Positions 5,672 to 6,246 of a DNA stretch of 6,246 nt are shown here, in pieces (the first letter of the stretch is position 1; each line of letters starts with the position of its first letter). The stretch lies in NCBI GenBank assembly GCA_011052165.1, contig DRJN01000161.1:1-6246 (forward strand), read 5' to 3'. Below the pieces are notes generated by a model. The model searched no databases and had not been told where the DNA came from. It saw only the letters and a program-made list of their open reading frames with translations. The position numbers were made by a program, and so were the translations under genes. The DNA comes from Gammaproteobacteria bacterium (lineage in GTDB: Bacteria; Pseudomonadota; Gammaproteobacteria; UBA6429; Thiohalophilaceae).

Positions 5672-6246
5672 CTAATCCAGTTGTGCATACAATATTTCAA
5701 ATCGCCGCAAAGCATATTCTATTGGAATATCGGCCATCCCATACGGTAAACCACATTCATCTAACGAACTTCTATCCTCAATAAAGCAGGGCACATGTTG
5801 ACAATCATCCGGCTTGACAACTTCAGGCCGGGTGTGCGTAAACAGAACTAATGTTGGACATTTAACACCAAATGCCAGATGCATAAGAGCAGTATCTCCA
5901 GTTATGAGGAAATTAACTTTTTCAAGCAGTGCAGCAACTCTATCCAGAGACAATAGTGGTGCAGGTATGCACTCACGATCACTCACATAGTTTAAAATGA
6001 ATTTATCGGTTAATTCTTCCATACCTGGATTAGTGAAAACAACCGTTTGCATCGCATATTGATCGGAAATTTTTGATGCTAATTCGGCATATTTTTCCAC
6101 GGGCCAACGTTTTTCTGGCACACGGGCACCCAGATTAATGGCAAAATAACCCTTTTTGTCCTTAGCTAAAAATTCTGAAGAAAACTGCCGAGCTTTAGTT
6201 GAAGTATAAAATGTACTTCCTCTTCGTATTGTATCAATCGACACCC
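5672..6246 (-). CDS. Glycosyltransferase family 9 (heptosyltransferase-like), C-terminal part (5' end outside window)
   Basis: The minus-strand frame is open from the right edge to TAG at 5672-5674, giving about 191 residues. What is visible is the C-terminal nucleotide-sugar domain of GT9: NLGARVPEKRWPVEKYAELA opens the donor-binding half, then VVFTNPG, a helix LDRVAALLEK, and ITGDTALMHLAFGVKCPTL, the family's GDTxxxHLA loop. The GTG at 6242-6244 near the edge is an internal codon, not a credible start, because the whole N-terminal acceptor domain is missing. The protein is likely an LPS core or surface-glycan glycosyltransferase using ADP-heptose or a related donor; WaaF, WaaQ or other subtypes cannot be told apart. 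G+C is about 40% over 5701-6240, clearly lower than the 49-52% of the neighbouring genes, which hints at a separate origin. It is followed by the methyltransferase 32 bases downstream, probably one operon. Confidence 0.85.
   Translation of the reverse strand, partial: VSIDTIRRGSTFYTSTKARQFSSEFLAKDKKGYFAINLGARVPEKRWPVEKYAELASKISDQYAMQTVVFTNPGMEELTDKFILNYVSDRECIPAPLLSLDRVAALLEKVNFLITGDTALMHLAFGVKCPTLVLFTHTRPEVVKPDDCQHVPCFIEDRSSLDECGLPYGMADIPIEYALRRFEILYAQLD

Overview
The window looks like a chromosomal lipopolysaccharide (LPS) core/lipid A neighbourhood from a gammaproteobacterium. This rests on a TolC-type outer-membrane channel, a lipid A acyltransferase, a Kdo transferase, a Kdo kinase of the Haemophilus KdkA type and two family-9 glycosyltransferases (heptosyltransferase family). 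The genus cannot be named from the sequence. Base composition is about 50-52% G+C in the middle genes (counted over 540-base blocks) and about 40% in the gene at the right edge.

Layout, left to right. Positions 1-801 (+) hold the C-terminal part of a tolC gene cut by the window edge. Positions 868-3045 (+) hold one long gene encoding an LpxL/HtrB-type acyltransferase joined in frame to a complete WaaA (KdtA) Kdo transferase. Positions 3057-3160 hold a 104-base nested inverted repeat of the abundant REP/MITE-like kind, between the ends of two convergent genes. Positions 3167-3904 (-) hold kdkA, Kdo kinase. Positions 3903-4949 (+) hold an OpsX-like heptosyltransferase, divergent from kdkA with interlocking start codons. 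Positions 4953-5639 (-) hold a class I SAM-dependent methyltransferase. Positions 5672-6246 (-) hold the C-terminal part of another family-9 glycosyltransferase, cut by the right edge and apparently upstream of the methyltransferase in the same operon. No RNA genes, CRISPR arrays, transposase genes or intergenic gaps over 300 bases are present.

How the genes fit together: WaaA puts Kdo on lipid IVA, the LpxL-type domain acylates the Kdo-lipid IVA product, KdkA phosphorylates the Kdo, and an OpsX-type enzyme adds the first heptose to phospho-Kdo. These are successive inner-core steps on the cytoplasmic face of the inner membrane. By analogy with Haemophilus, the set suggests an inner core with a single phosphorylated Kdo (inference).

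The most notable points are the acyltransferase-WaaA fusion joining two consecutive steps, the kdkA/opsX pair starting on a shared CATG, and the repeat whose 27-bp outer stem pairs fully only in the + strand RNA. No wholly new system is evident; most genes belong to well-known families.
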